NCBI GenBank assembly: GCA_937894795.1
Contig: CALCQV010000043.1
Location: forward strand, 4,812-68,811
DNA: 64,000 nucleotides
DNA from: an uncultured Bacteroidales bacterium
GTDB taxonomy: Bacteria; Bacteroidota; Bacteroidia; Bacteroidales; Lentimicrobiaceae
Reading direction: 5' to 3'
Part shown: piece by piece, positions 1-10,172 of the stretch
How positions within the stretch are numbered: the first letter of the stretch is position 1
How the letters are laid out: the number at the start of each line of letters is the position of its first letter
Translations under genes and position numbers: made by a program
Notes under the pieces: generated by a model
Told to the model about the DNA's origin: nothing
The model's database searches: none
What the model saw: the letters and a program-made list of their open reading frames with translations, nothing else

Positions 1-1713
1 AGGAGCCTGAGATTTCTTAACCGGAAATGCCATCAGCAAGTCGGGTGTTCTCTTATCCCTATATAGTTCTTCACGCGATGCAGCCTTTTCAAGTGCCAAA
101 TCGTATGCATCTCTATACTTATTTATTAATTCATTCCAAAGTGCAATACGGGAAAGGTTAAATGCCTTTTTTCTGGCCTCTTCAATTTGCTTTTCATTAT
201 AAGAACTGAATTCCAATAAAATTTCACTTATTTGCTCAATAACCTGAGGGGAATTCGAGTCCGTTCTCTCAACGACCCAGGCACCCGAACTGGGATTTTT
301 ATCTTTCTCTTTTATCCAGAGCCCAAATCCTGCCAGTGATGTAGTAATTGTTGGGATATGAAATGCAAGACTTTCAAGTGGAGTATAGCCCCATGGTTCA
401 TAATAGGATGGAAAAACAGAAATATCAAAACCAATAAGCAGTTCGTAGTAATTAAAGTTGAATATACCATCCCTGCCATTTAGGTACGAAGGAACAAAAA
501 TCAGTTTTACTGAATCACCGACTTTATTTGCCAAATTAGCACTCATGGCCTTAGTAAGAATACTATCGTGATCAGCATTATATAAACCATGCGTCAAAAA
601 TCTTCCTTCTACCGGCGTGTTGAAATCTGAATTATTGAGACGATCGACCAGCTTTTTGCTCACACCTGATTGATTGGCCGGAACTGTAATAAAAGCAATT
701 ATTTGTCTTTTAAGGCCGGAATCCTTATTTAGTTTTGCCAGAGCATCAATAAATAAGTCAATACCCTTATTTCTGAACTCGTATCTACCGCTATTAATAA
801 CCAATAATGCATCATCAGGCAGATCCGTATTGAACATTGCCCGGGCAACCTGTAGCAGTTTAGCACGAGCCATTTCTCTTCTGACTTCAAATTCCTTGGC
901 TGAAGGCACAAATGCATCATCAAAACCATTTGGAGTCACAACATCAACAGACCTGTCAAGAAAATGAGCACATTCTTTTGCAGTTATCTCACTGACCGTA
1001 GTGAATGTATCACAATTCACTGCTGCAGCCCTCTCAAGTGAGAACTTTGAGACTATATCAAATCGTCGGGCAGTAGAATCAGGCTGATACGATTCCATCT
1101 CCTCATACAGAGGTAGATTATTCCCTGCAATTGCCCTACCCAGTGCTGTAGCGTGTGTTGTAAATACACATCCCACCTGAGGAACTTTATCCTTCAGGTA
1201 TAACACCCCCGTACCGGACATCCATTCATGAAAATGTGCAATGATTCTATCTTTCGATGACAGGTTGAATTCGTAAAAATTCTCTATTACCTTACCGGCA
1301 GCATAACCAAACAGTGCAGGTTCCACATAGTCCCACTGCCCTGAAATGGAATCAAGTTGAAACTTCTCCCAAAATGTTGCGAAAATTTTATCCTTGAGTT
1401 GAAAATACTGAGTGAATTCAACTAATACAACAATAGGCTTGCTTTTTATATTCCATCGGCCTATTCTTAGCCTTAATCCGGATGCCTCAGCATGCTCCCT
1501 CCATGATCTGTAGATATATTTATCTTCAAGAAAATCGGGATTGCTATTTGTCTCTTTCCATACATCAGGACCAATTAATATATAATTATCTTCAAACTCC
1601 TGTTGTATTCCGGGTGCTTTCGTCGAAATGACCGTATATATGCCACCGACTTTATTGCAAATCTCCCAGCTGGTTTCAAAGATATAATCAGGTTTCAAAA
1701 TATTATCACTCAT
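1..1713 (-). CDS. Glycogen synthase, eukaryote-type GT3 family (3' end cut by window edge)
   Basis: Transfers glucose from a nucleotide sugar to the growing alpha-1,4-glucan in the cytoplasm. The reading frame is open from the ATG at 1711-1713 to the window edge (571 codons), so the C-terminus is missing. The N-terminus carries the GT3 nucleotide-sugar loop (KVGGIYTV, about residues 18-26), and EPWGYTPLE at residues 439-447 is the family's E-x7-E catalytic pair. GT3 enzymes are the animal/fungal type and are also usual in Bacteroidetes. It is the last visible gene of the minus-strand glycogen operon, 125 bases downstream of the GH57 gene. Confidence 0.93.
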   Translation of the reverse strand, partial: MSDNILKPDYIFETSWEICNKVGGIYTVISTKAPGIQQEFEDNYILIGPDVWKETNSNPDFLEDKYIYRSWREHAEASGLRLRIGRWNIKSKPIVVLVEFTQYFQLKDKIFATFWEKFQLDSISGQWDYVEPALFGYAAGKVIENFYEFNLSSKDRIIAHFHEWMSGTGVLYLKDKVPQVGCVFTTHATALGRAIAGNNLPLYEEMESYQPDSTARRFDIVSKFSLERAAAVNCDTFTTVSEITAKECAHFLDRSVDVVTPNGFDDAFVPSAKEFEVRREMARAKLLQVARAMFNTDLPDDALLVINSGRYEFRNKGIDLFIDALAKLNKDSGLKRQIIAFITVPANQSGVSKKLVDRLNNSDFNTPVEGRFLTHGLYNADHDSILTKAMSANLANKVGDSVKLIFVPSYLNGRDGIFNFNYYELLIGFDISVFPSYYEPWGYTPLESLAFHIPTITTSLAGFGLWIKEKDKNPSSGAWVVERTDSNSPQVIEQISEILLEFSSYNEKQIEEARKKAFNLSRIALWNELINKYRDAYDLALEKAASREELYRDKRTPDLLMAFPVKKSQAP

Positions 1714-1838
1714 GTCTAATTTTTACAAATTGAATATTGATGATCTCTCTTTTAGATAAAAAAGAAATCACCTAAAATTACTTAATCAACTGAATTACAA
1801 TTGATAAACAGAGATACCTATTGTTTTCTTTCAGCCGG

Positions 1839-3383
1839 CTAAAATAAATTAAAATACGATTGAAGTTTAGAAGCAATCATTTTTCTGTAACTCTCTATAG
1901 TAGCTTTCCTTGGCTTTTTTATCTCAGCAAACAGCATTTCCAACTCCTTTTTATAAGCCACAGGCAGCTTTTTCTTTAATTCTGAAAGCTTATCATCAGC
2001 TTTCCCATACAAAGAATAAGCCAGTTCTTTAATTTCTATCTTTTCAATTGCCTCTTTTAAATCCTTTTTGGAGAGTGAAAATATCAAATCAAATTCAGCT
2101 TTGGTGCTATTTGGTTTGACCGGCCGGCTAACGCCTTTTACTTTTGGCACAGAAATTTCAATTTCAGTCTCAGGTAAAAGCGGTTCATTATTGGCTGATG
2201 TTGAATTATCAAGTCTGTTCTTAAAATCACTCAAAACATTCATATAGTTTATAAATGCTTCATAAGGAGTAGTATAGGGATTAAAGTACTTATGTACATC
2301 ACCATCTGAGAACCACTTTGTACACATATAGTAGAAATGATCAGAGGTCTGCAGATATCTCCAGTCTTTCTGAATGGATGTTTCTGTACAGTTCCTCACT
2401 TTGTCTATTAATCCATAAAGTACATCAAAAGCCTCATCCTGTAATTCATTACCAAGCCAGGCAGTAAGGTCGCGCTCTTCATCAGCCCATGAAATGGGTG
2501 AAGGCACTGAAATAGCTGAAACCGGCTGAAGTTCATCAGCAAGTTCTGAAGGGTTTTTAAAAATAAAATTAGTTTTAGAGAATACATGTTGCGGCAAAGC
2601 TTTCATGAATTCGAAGATTCCGGTTTCTGCCCATTGATGTTCACCGAATGTTTCATAATCCATAAATATATTAACCACCTGCTGATTCTTATAAGTGTTT
2701 ATCCACTTTGCAAACTTTTCAGCTGTTAAAGGCCATTCAATCCAACTCTGATTGGAAAACCTAAAACCTATATCATCACTCAGTTGATAATTACGAAGCA
2801 ATAATTTGAGTTTGGGATTGACAGCGTTACAATACATATAATTCGGACTCTTCCAGCCCAAAATATGTTTTGCTCCTTCGGTAAGCATAATATTATAACC
2901 CATCTCAACTACTTTACTGCCAATCTCATCTGAATAAATCATCTCGGTATTGCGAAAAGCAGTTGGCCGTTTGCCAAACAATTCCTCAATTGCATCAGCA
3001 TGTCTCTGCACTTGCAGCTTGAATTCTTCAGGATCTTTAAGAAGCGATGCCAGTGAATGGGAATATGTTTCAGCCAAAAATTCCACATTACCTGTCTTAG
3101 CAAGCTTCTTGAAACTTTCCAGGACTTCAGGTGTATACTGTTTGAATTGCTCAATTGCCATACCCGAAATGCTGAAACTAACCTTAAAGGCAGCACCATA
3201 TTCTTTTATCAAATCCATCAATAGCTTATTCATAGGCAAATAAGAGCGTTCAACCACCCTTTTGATTATTGTCCTATTTTGATATTCATCATAGTATTGA
3301 TGATTACTTCCGATATCAAAGAACCTGTATGTTCTTAATCTATATGGTTGATGAACCTGGAAATGAAGGCAAATAGATCTCAT
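1839..3383 (-). CDS. GH57 family alpha-amylase / glucan-acting glycoside hydrolase
   Basis: 514-residue cytoplasmic enzyme (no signal peptide) expected to cleave or rearrange alpha-1,4-glucan. GH57 motifs are visible: LHFQVHQ at residues 6-12, the nucleophile in FRNTEMIY (E147) and the acid/base in MDYETFGEH (D242). The frame is open further upstream to 3578, but that extension lies inside the preceding glycosyltransferase gene and has no family similarity; the ATG at 3383 gives the standard GH57 start. It begins 25 bases after the stop of the GT4 gene, so co-transcription is likely. Exact specificity (amylase, 4-alpha-glucanotransferase or branching) cannot be read from the sequence. Confidence 0.92.
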   Translation of the reverse strand: MRSICLHFQVHQPYRLRTYRFFDIGSNHQYYDEYQNRTIIKRVVERSYLPMNKLLMDLIKEYGAAFKVSFSISGMAIEQFKQYTPEVLESFKKLAKTGNVEFLAETYSHSLASLLKDPEEFKLQVQRHADAIEELFGKRPTAFRNTEMIYSDEIGSKVVEMGYNIMLTEGAKHILGWKSPNYMYCNAVNPKLKLLLRNYQLSDDIGFRFSNQSWIEWPLTAEKFAKWINTYKNQQVVNIFMDYETFGEHQWAETGIFEFMKALPQHVFSKTNFIFKNPSELADELQPVSAISVPSPISWADEERDLTAWLGNELQDEAFDVLYGLIDKVRNCTETSIQKDWRYLQTSDHFYYMCTKWFSDGDVHKYFNPYTTPYEAFINYMNVLSDFKNRLDNSTSANNEPLLPETEIEISVPKVKGVSRPVKPNSTKAEFDLIFSLSKKDLKEAIEKIEIKELAYSLYGKADDKLSELKKKLPVAYKKELEMLFAEIKKPRKATIESYRKMIASKLQSYFNLF

Positions 3384-3408
3384 AATATTTTTCTTTTTAT
3401 TAAGAATT

Positions 3409-4695
3409 TCAAGCTTGATAGACCTGTTGATAAATTGTTTTAATGTGTTTGGCTGCGTTCTCCCATTTAAGATTTTCAACCTCATTGGCACCATATTTAG
3501 CAAATGCCTTTGACAGACTCTTATAATGAAGCAGTGCATAGATTGCATCAGCCATAGCATCAACATCCCAGAAATCAACTTTCAGAGCATGCTGTAATAC
3601 CTCGGCGACACCTGATTGTTTTGAAATAACAACCGGGACATTTGAACGCATGGCCTCCAGTGGTGAAATTCCAAAAGGTTCAGAAACTGAAGGCATCACA
3701 TATACATCGCTTAATGCAAACATTCTATCAACATTTTCTCCTTTCAAAAAACCGGTAAAGTGAAATCTTGACGACATGCGCAATTTAGCCGCACGCCGTA
3801 TCATTTTTTCAAGCAGGTCACCGGTACCTGCCATCACAAACCGAACATTTTTATCACGTTGATAAACTTTATGAGCTGCCTCAATGAAGTATTCCGGCCC
3901 TTTTTGGAAAGTTACTCTGCCTAAGAATGTAACTATTTTTTCAGGTATATGCCGCTCATATACTTTAAACTCTTCCTGATCAGTGGGTTCAACAGCATTA
4001 TGAACGGTAAATACCTTTGAAGCATCAATGCCATAGCGTTCAATAACAATATTTCGCGTAAGATTACTTACAGTTATGACCCTGTCGGCAGCTTCCATTC
4101 CACTGCGTTCAATTTCATATACCTGAGTATTAATATTTTCACCTGAACGGTCAAATTCTGTAGCATGCATATGAACTACCAATGGCTTGCCACTCGCTTT
4201 TTTTGCGGCAACACCGGCAGCATAGGTTAGCCAATCATGCGCATGTATTAAATCAAATTGTGATTCTGTTGCAATCTGGGCTCCTACCAATGCATATCTG
4301 GCTACTTCTTCCAGAAGATTAGCTCCATATTTTCCTGAGAATTTATAGCGGGCATTAAATATGGACTCCTCTCCTATTACTTTCTCCAGATCCATAGTCT
4401 CAACAAGGTTATCAAAAGCTTCAGGACCTACGTATGGAACCAGGTTTGAATTTACTTCAAGATAGGTAATGTTTTTCCAAAACTCATGATGTTCCTTACG
4501 TTTTATATCTATGGATATATCACTTGCATTTATCAATCTCACGGCTTCTTCACTCTCATCACCATATGCTTTAGGTACAACGAATAACACGTCAACACCA
4601 TTTTTCATAAGCCCTTTGGTCATTCCAAAGCAAGCTGTTCCAAGGCCTCCGGTGATATGAGGTGGGAATTCCCATCCAAACATTAAAACTCTCAT
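3409..4695 (-). CDS. GT4-type glycosyltransferase (glycogen synthase-like)
   Basis: 428-residue GT-B fold glycosyltransferase. The N-terminal domain opens with MFGWEFPPHITGGLGT (glycine-rich GGLG loop, residues 16-19), and the C-terminal domain carries the E-x7-E pair in SEPFGISPLE (E339, E347). No signal peptide, so it acts in the cytoplasm. It is embedded between the debranching enzyme (10-base gap) and GH57 in the glycogen operon, which suggests a role in alpha-glucan elongation or initiation beside the GT3 synthase. The acceptor and donor are not known from sequence. Two putative synthases in one operon is the usual Bacteroidetes arrangement. Confidence 0.92.
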   Translation of the reverse strand: MRVLMFGWEFPPHITGGLGTACFGMTKGLMKNGVDVLFVVPKAYGDESEEAVRLINASDISIDIKRKEHHEFWKNITYLEVNSNLVPYVGPEAFDNLVETMDLEKVIGEESIFNARYKFSGKYGANLLEEVARYALVGAQIATESQFDLIHAHDWLTYAAGVAAKKASGKPLVVHMHATEFDRSGENINTQVYEIERSGMEAADRVITVSNLTRNIVIERYGIDASKVFTVHNAVEPTDQEEFKVYERHIPEKIVTFLGRVTFQKGPEYFIEAAHKVYQRDKNVRFVMAGTGDLLEKMIRRAAKLRMSSRFHFTGFLKGENVDRMFALSDVYVMPSVSEPFGISPLEAMRSNVPVVISKQSGVAEVLQHALKVDFWDVDAMADAIYALLHYKSLSKAFAKYGANEVENLKWENAAKHIKTIYQQVYQA

Positions 4696-4705
4696 CCTGT
4701 GTGTA

Positions 4706-6754
4706 TTATTTAATTTCTTTCTTTACCTTTTTTCTTTTAGACTTACTCTCCGTTTCATCACTTGACGGTATAGCTACCAGTGTATTACTTTCGTTACTCT
4801 TGATCATTTGCATTTCGCATTGTTTTATTAAATATCCAATTCTCAATACTTCAGCAACACACCAAGCCTGTGAAATTGCACCCGCGCCTTTATTGGGCGG
4901 ATCGCCATCATACACTTCAGAAATTGTACCTATTCCATGCTCAGTCATCTCGGCCTCAAAACCATAATAAATCTCTTTAACTCTATCCAAAGCAGATGAC
5001 CCATGAATTGCAAGATATCCTTCAACAAAGTGACCAAGCAGCCATGGATGAACAGATCCCTGATGATAAGCATGGTCTCTCTCTGATTGATTACCCTCAT
5101 ATACTCCCTTATAAAGAACATTTTTTGGAGCAAGTGAACGCAATCCCCGAGGTGTCAAGAGCTCTGACTTAACTCTTTCAAGAATATTGTTACGCATCTC
5201 CTCTGGCAATGGAGTGTAGGGTAATGAAGTTGCCAGTACCTGGTTTGGGCGTACTGAAAAGTCTTTGTAATCACCATTGGTATAATCAGCCAGGTATCCA
5301 CGCGTTTCATTCCAAAAGGTTTGAATAAAAGCCTCAGGAAACGCGTCGGCATGTGCTTGCCAATCTTGTATAAACGAATGATCATCAGCCTGTTTTGCTA
5401 ATTGCAGAGCAAACATTAAAGCATTATACCATAATGCATTGATTTCAACACAGTAACCAATACGCGGGGTAACCGGCTTTCCATCTACAACAGCATCCAT
5501 CCATGTAACGGCATATCCTTGCTCACCGCTGAATATTAAATTATTATCGTGTAACTTAATATTATAGGAAGTGCCCTCGCGGTATCCGTAAAGTATTGCT
5601 TTCATGTATTTACCATAATCCCGCCACAAATGTGATGTTGTTCTCGTATATTTACCATATTGCTGTAAAGCCCAGAAGAACCACAAAGGGGTATCTGCCG
5701 AATTGTAGATTGCTTTTTCACCTATACCCATATTTGGAAACAAAGGCCCTTTCAGTTCTTGAACCATTGTGTCGAGTATAGCTTTTGCTGTTTTGTATTC
5801 GCCGGTTACTAAGGTCAATCCTGGCAATGCAACAAATGTATCTCTGCCCCATCTGCCAAACCATGGATAACCGGAAATGATTTCCATCTTTTTACCTCGC
5901 TTTACTATAAACTGCTGCGCAGCATTGATCAAACAGTTCTCAAAACTGTCACGAGGTACTTTTTTATTGATTTCATTTTTAAAAATCCGGGAAAGAGTGG
6001 TTGGAGTTATTGGCTCAATACCTGCCGAAAAATATATACTCTCTCCCTTTTCAATACTCATTTCAAAATAACCGGGAACATACAGATCCTCAAGATAGCT
6101 GTATCCTCTCCTCTTTTCCTTTGAATATTCAATGTTATAATACCAATCAGGTACATGAACGTATTCAGGTTTTTTAGAAAACTGTAGGTGCAAATACGAA
6201 TATCCACGATACATTCTTAGCTTTATGCCATTGTCAATAGCTTCGTAACGCGTATCAACATCATAATTACTTCTTGTTAAAGCGTGGATATTTCTGAATG
6301 CCAAAAATGGTTTAAACCGGATTCTTGTGGGTGAATGGGCATCTTCTAAAGTATATTTAATAATAATACGGCCATCCTTGTTTGAAAAGAGCATCTCTTT
6401 AGTAAGTTGCACTCCTCCAACACTATACGATAGCTTTGGAATTGGATCAGCGGTAAAATCCTTAAGATATTTATGTCCTTTGGGTGAGTATACCTCTCCC
6501 TGGTATTTATGTATGGCAAGATTAAATTCAGCATTATGCTGTATTATTGTCTCGTCAAATGAAGACAATAATACATGATTCCCTTCATCAATGGCAGGTT
6601 GTGGCATTACAAGCAGTCCATGATATTTCCGGGTGTTACAATTGATGATGGTACTACTGCTGTATGCCCCTTCACGGCTTGTACGGATAATTTCTTTGGT
6701 AAGACTGTATTCCAGATTAACTAACTGGTTTTTTTCAAACGTGATATAGTTCAT
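4706..6754 (-). CDS. Amylo-alpha-1,6-glucosidase (glycogen debranching enzyme)
   Basis: 682-residue cytoplasmic debranching enzyme that hydrolyses alpha-1,6 branch points of glycogen. The N-terminal third (about 15-240) is the beta-rich GDE N domain, with NTRKYHGLLV near residue 40. The C-terminal two thirds (about 285-655) are the (alpha/alpha)6 GDE catalytic domain, including GYPWFGRWGRDTF with the conserved Asp of the family, and a later ERDHAYHQGSVHPWLLG segment. The C-terminus ends in a lysine-rich tail. First gene of the operon; a TATCTTTG -7 element lies 65 bases upstream. Confidence 0.94.
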   Translation of the reverse strand: MNYITFEKNQLVNLEYSLTKEIIRTSREGAYSSSTIINCNTRKYHGLLVMPQPAIDEGNHVLLSSFDETIIQHNAEFNLAIHKYQGEVYSPKGHKYLKDFTADPIPKLSYSVGGVQLTKEMLFSNKDGRIIIKYTLEDAHSPTRIRFKPFLAFRNIHALTRSNYDVDTRYEAIDNGIKLRMYRGYSYLHLQFSKKPEYVHVPDWYYNIEYSKEKRRGYSYLEDLYVPGYFEMSIEKGESIYFSAGIEPITPTTLSRIFKNEINKKVPRDSFENCLINAAQQFIVKRGKKMEIISGYPWFGRWGRDTFVALPGLTLVTGEYKTAKAILDTMVQELKGPLFPNMGIGEKAIYNSADTPLWFFWALQQYGKYTRTTSHLWRDYGKYMKAILYGYREGTSYNIKLHDNNLIFSGEQGYAVTWMDAVVDGKPVTPRIGYCVEINALWYNALMFALQLAKQADDHSFIQDWQAHADAFPEAFIQTFWNETRGYLADYTNGDYKDFSVRPNQVLATSLPYTPLPEEMRNNILERVKSELLTPRGLRSLAPKNVLYKGVYEGNQSERDHAYHQGSVHPWLLGHFVEGYLAIHGSSALDRVKEIYYGFEAEMTEHGIGTISEVYDGDPPNKGAGAISQAWCVAEVLRIGYLIKQCEMQMIKSNESNTLVAIPSSDETESKSKRKKVKKEIK

Positions 6755-6819
6755 AGGTGCTGCTTTGGCAATTAGACTTGCATAAAACCGGCCCTTTACT
6801 CATGATAAAGTGGCTATTG

Positions 6820-6827
6820 CAAAGATA
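6820..6827 (-). promoter_or_regulatory. Promoter -7 element of the glycogen operon
   Basis: On the minus strand this reads TATCTTTG, a match to the Bacteroidetes primary-sigma -7 consensus TAnnTTTG. It predicts a leader of about 60 bases before the debranching-enzyme ATG. No convincing -33 TTG was found. Confidence 0.55.
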
Positions 6828-7052
6828 TAGCATATTTTCCTGAATAATGCTAATTAAAATCAAGTCTGCGTTAAGAATATTTAATAAAAATAGCTATTCC
6901 GGAATTTTGCTTTTTACAATCGGAGGTTTTTTTAAACAAGCAAATTTGTTATTTGTTTGGCAGGTCAAATTCATTTCCAACAAAACAATAATTTTACCGT
7001 TTATTTTATCTTTTATAAAGATCAGGATCGAGTAATTACTATAGAATCAATA

Positions 7053-7577
7053 ATGCTATCACTCCTTCAAATATCAACCATTCATAAACTCTGGCCTGCA
7101 GGTATAGCTTTGTATATTTCAGCCTTCCCACCCGATGAACGCAGGGAACCATCAGAGCTTATAGAAGTACTCAATGAAAGTATGCATAGATTCCATGCAA
7201 TCGTTGAAAAAGAACAATTTGTTGGAATCATGGAAACATGGGACTTTACTGATTTTATCTTTCTCGAGCATCTGGCCATAAAACCAGAACTACAGAATAA
7301 AGGTTATGGAAGCACCTCACTTGAATATTTAAAAAATATGGTCAATAAACCAATATTGCTGGAAGCCGAAATACCGGTTGACCATGTTTCCAAGCAAAGA
7401 ATTGATTTTTATGAAAAGGCGGGATTCAAGGCAATCAATATAGATTATACCCAACCGCCTTATTATCCAAAAAAAGTATCTGTGCCTATGCTACTCTTAT
7501 CTGATTATCCTGTTTCATTATCAGATGCTTACTCCTATATCAGCATAATTTCAAAGAAAGTATACAAAATAGAGTGA
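7053..7577 (+). CDS. GNAT family N-acetyltransferase
   Basis: 174-residue protein with a GNAT core. LEHLAIKPELQNKGYGS (about residues 68-84) contains the acetyl-CoA binding signature Q-x-x-G-x-G, followed by a helix, and FYEKAGFKAI near residue 130 is the typical GNAT beta6-beta7 motif. The frame is open to an ATG at 6957, but the extra 32 residues are low-complexity and unlike the family; the ATG at 7053 is preferred. The substrate is unknown. It stands alone between the divergent glycogen operon and a lipoprotein gene. Confidence 0.82.
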   Translation: MLSLLQISTIHKLWPAGIALYISAFPPDERREPSELIEVLNESMHRFHAIVEKEQFVGIMETWDFTDFIFLEHLAIKPELQNKGYGSTSLEYLKNMVNKPILLEAEIPVDHVSKQRIDFYEKAGFKAINIDYTQPPYYPKKVSVPMLLLSDYPVSLSDAYSYISIISKKVYKIE

Positions 7578-7624
7578 ATTATAGCAATAATATAGGTGTC
7601 TCAACCGTATTAATCCAACATTCT

Positions 7625-7632
7625 TATCTTTG
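7625..7632 (+). promoter_or_regulatory. Promoter -7 element (TATCTTTG)
   Basis: TATCTTTG matches TAnnTTTG. It lies 14 bases before the ATG of the beta-helix lipoprotein gene, predicting a very short leader. No clear -33 TTG. Confidence 0.55.
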
Positions 7633-7646
7633 CCCTGAATTATTTT

Positions 7647-9086
7647 ATGATGAAAAAACTAGTTTTCAATCTCCCGGTACTTATCGCATTAATTATGACA
7701 ATTTTTGCTTGTGTTAAGGAAGATGATATAGATACTGATAGTGATATCAAGCTCAATTTTTCACAGGACACCGTTCTGTTTGACACCGTCTTTACCTCAG
7801 TTGGATCTGCAACTCAAGCATTTAAGGTTTATAATCCATCTGACAATAAAATAAAGATAAGCTCTATACGTCTGGGAAAAGGTTCAAATTCCCCATACCG
7901 GTTTAACATTGACGGAATATCAGCTTTAGAGGTTAAAGACCTGGAAATAGAATCAAAAGACAGTGTATTCGTATTCGTCAAAGTAACAATAGATCCTAAT
8001 CAAACAGATGCACCGCTAATAGCACAGGACAGCCTGATTTTTGTCACTAATACCAATGTTCAGGATGTTAAACTCGTAGCCTGGGGGCAGGATGCCTATT
8101 TTTATAATAGAGCCATTGTTTCGTCTGATTATATCTTTAAAGCTGATAAGCCTCATGTTATATACAACTACCTGATTGTTGACTCGCTATATACTTTGGA
8201 AGTAAGTGCCGGTGCACGAATTCATATGCATCCGGGTGCTTTTATTCTTGTGTATAACAGCGCAACATTAAAAGTGAAAGGAACAGCAGAACAACCGGTT
8301 ATTTTTGAAGGTGACAGGCTTGAAGATTATTACAAGACATTACCCGGACAATGGGGCAGAATTTGGCTTTATGCCGGCAGCATCAATAATGAAATTGATT
8401 ATGCTATAATCAGAAATGGAGAAACCGGTATTCAAGTTGATACGGTTGGCAATTCGTCGAATCCAACACTACGAATCACCAATTCAATGATTTACAACAT
8501 GACCGGCATAGGATTGCTAGCCCAGGGAACCACTATTGAGGCCGCAAACTGCGTAATTGGTAATTGTGGCTCTTATGATTTGGCGTTAACCTTAGGCGGA
8601 TCTTATGATTTCAGACATTGTACCTTTGGCAACTACTGGAATAACTTTCAACGTTTTTCAGGCTTGATTCTAAACAACTATTATATTGACATCAATAAGA
8701 ATATACAAACACGCGCTCTCACAAAAGCTTATTTTGGTAATTGCATTTTGTATGGCAAGAATAATGATGAACTTACGTTAGATGAGTCACCAAACAGCTC
8801 AACTTTCAACTACTTCTTTGATCATTGCCTGCTTAAAACTTCTCAAAGCATAACTGATCCAACTCATTTTAATAATTCCATCCGAAATCAGGAACCCTGG
8901 TTTATGGATCCCGGGTTAATACAATTTGAACCTGACAGCACTTTATCATCAGTCATCAACAAAGGTTCTTTAGAAGTAATAAATACTTCAGTATTTGATA
9001 TTACTAAGGATATAAAACAAAAGAGCCGTATTAGCGACTCTTTTCCTGATCTTGGAGCTTACGAATTTTTTGAAGAGACAAAATAA
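7647..9086 (+). CDS. Lipoprotein with right-handed beta-helix repeats
   Basis: 479 residues. An SPII signal (hydrophobic stretch ending IFAC, lipobox Cys22) is followed by acidic residues EDDIDTD. Residues about 35-150 look like a beta-sandwich of the DUF1573-like type (PSDNKIKISSIRLG). From about 170 on, short beta-strand repeats (GARIHMHPGAFILVYNSATL, IDYAIIRNGETGIQV) resemble a parallel beta-helix as in pectate-lyase-fold proteins. The end contains DLGAYEFFE, typical of Bacteroidetes right-handed beta-helix surface proteins. No catalytic residues can be assigned; probably an outer-membrane-anchored protein of unknown function. A second in-frame ATG at 7650 is equally possible. Confidence 0.85.
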   Translation: MMKKLVFNLPVLIALIMTIFACVKEDDIDTDSDIKLNFSQDTVLFDTVFTSVGSATQAFKVYNPSDNKIKISSIRLGKGSNSPYRFNIDGISALEVKDLEIESKDSVFVFVKVTIDPNQTDAPLIAQDSLIFVTNTNVQDVKLVAWGQDAYFYNRAIVSSDYIFKADKPHVIYNYLIVDSLYTLEVSAGARIHMHPGAFILVYNSATLKVKGTAEQPVIFEGDRLEDYYKTLPGQWGRIWLYAGSINNEIDYAIIRNGETGIQVDTVGNSSNPTLRITNSMIYNMTGIGLLAQGTTIEAANCVIGNCGSYDLALTLGGSYDFRHCTFGNYWNNFQRFSGLILNNYYIDINKNIQTRALTKAYFGNCILYGKNNDELTLDESPNSSTFNYFFDHCLLKTSQSITDPTHFNNSIRNQEPWFMDPGLIQFEPDSTLSSVINKGSLEVINTSVFDITKDIKQKSRISDSFPDLGAYEFFEETK

Positions 9087-9176
9087 CTAATAAAGATTCG
9101 TACCGTATTACTAAAATCTTGATTGGCCCTTTAAATGACTTCCTGATTTTAATTCAATCATTAGGACATTATGAGC

Positions 9177-10046
9177 CTATTTCAGCAATTTAGCCATCAT
9201 TGAGCCAATTTCAGCGGGTGAATCCACAACATGGACGCCACAATCTCTAAGAATAGCCTTTTTAGCTTCAGCAGTATCATCCTTACCACCTACTATAGCC
9301 CCGGCGTGACCCATAGTACGGCCTTTTGGAGCAGTGGCACCGGCAATAAAGCTAACAACCGGCTTTGTACCATGTTCCTTTATCCAGTAGGCTGCATCAG
9401 CTTCCATTGTCCCACCAATCTCACCAATCATAACAATACCTTTAGTTTCATCATCTTCCATAAGCAATTGCACTGCATCGCGGGTAGTTGTACCAATAAT
9501 TGGATCACCACCAATACCAATGGCAGTTGTTTGTCCTAATCCCACTTTTGTCAATTGGTCAACAGCTTCATAAGTTAAGGTACCAGAGCGGCTTACAATA
9601 CCAACCAGGCCCTTTTGGTGAATAAAACCGGGCATGATTCCAACTTTTGCCTCACCCGGTGTAATTATTCCCGGGCAATTGGGGCCTATCAATCTACAAT
9701 CCCTGCCCTTTAAATACTCTTTAACCAATAACATATCCTTCACGGGAATTCCTTCAGTTATGCAAACAATAACTTTTATCCCGGCTTCAGCCGCTTCCAT
9801 TATGGCATCTGCCGCAAAGGCAGGTGGCACAAAAATAATTGATACATCAGCACCTGTAGATGATACAGCTTCTGACACAGTGTTGAAAATAGGTTTGTTA
9901 AGGTGAAGTGTCCCTCCTTTTCCGGGAGTAATTCCGCCAACAACATTAGTTCCAAATTCAATCATTTGTTGCGCATGAAATGTTCCTTCTGTTCCTGTAA
10001 ATCCCTGGACAATAACTTTAGAATGTTTGTTGACTAAAATGCTCAT
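9177..10046 (-). CDS. sucD: Succinate--CoA ligase (ADP-forming) subunit alpha
   Basis: 289-residue alpha subunit of succinyl-CoA synthetase, which converts succinyl-CoA to succinate with ATP formation in the TCA cycle or in succinate/propionate fermentation. The CoA-binding Rossmann domain opens with GFTGTEGTFH (15-24), GPNCPGIITPGE lies at 121-132, and the phosphorylated histidine is H247 in GHAGAIVGG. Length is normal. The beta-subunit gene sucC is not adjacent and not in this window, which is common in Bacteroidetes. Confidence 0.96.
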   Translation of the reverse strand: MSILVNKHSKVIVQGFTGTEGTFHAQQMIEFGTNVVGGITPGKGGTLHLNKPIFNTVSEAVSSTGADVSIIFVPPAFAADAIMEAAEAGIKVIVCITEGIPVKDMLLVKEYLKGRDCRLIGPNCPGIITPGEAKVGIMPGFIHQKGLVGIVSRSGTLTYEAVDQLTKVGLGQTTAIGIGGDPIIGTTTRDAVQLLMEDDETKGIVMIGEIGGTMEADAAYWIKEHGTKPVVSFIAGATAPKGRTMGHAGAIVGGKDDTAEAKKAILRDCGVHVVDSPAEIGSMMAKLLK

Positions 10047-10100
10047 AGTTTGTTTGACTTAAGTGAAGATAATTAATAACCCGTAAGAATCAAAAATCGT

Positions 10101-10108
10101 TAAATTTG
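10101..10108 (+). promoter_or_regulatory. Probable mnmE promoter -7 element
   Basis: TAAATTTG matches TAnnTTTG and lies 64 bases upstream of the mnmE ATG. No convincing -33 element. Confidence 0.4.
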
Positions 10109-10172
10109 TTCAATGAATAAAGCATTTTAAAAGATTTTTTTTATAAATTTTATCAGGTCTAACTCAAAAGCC

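Noticed and set aside
3384..3578. Upstream extension of the GH57 reading frame
   Set aside because: It lies inside the glycosyltransferase gene in another frame and shows no family similarity; the GH57 motif starts at the ATG at 3383.
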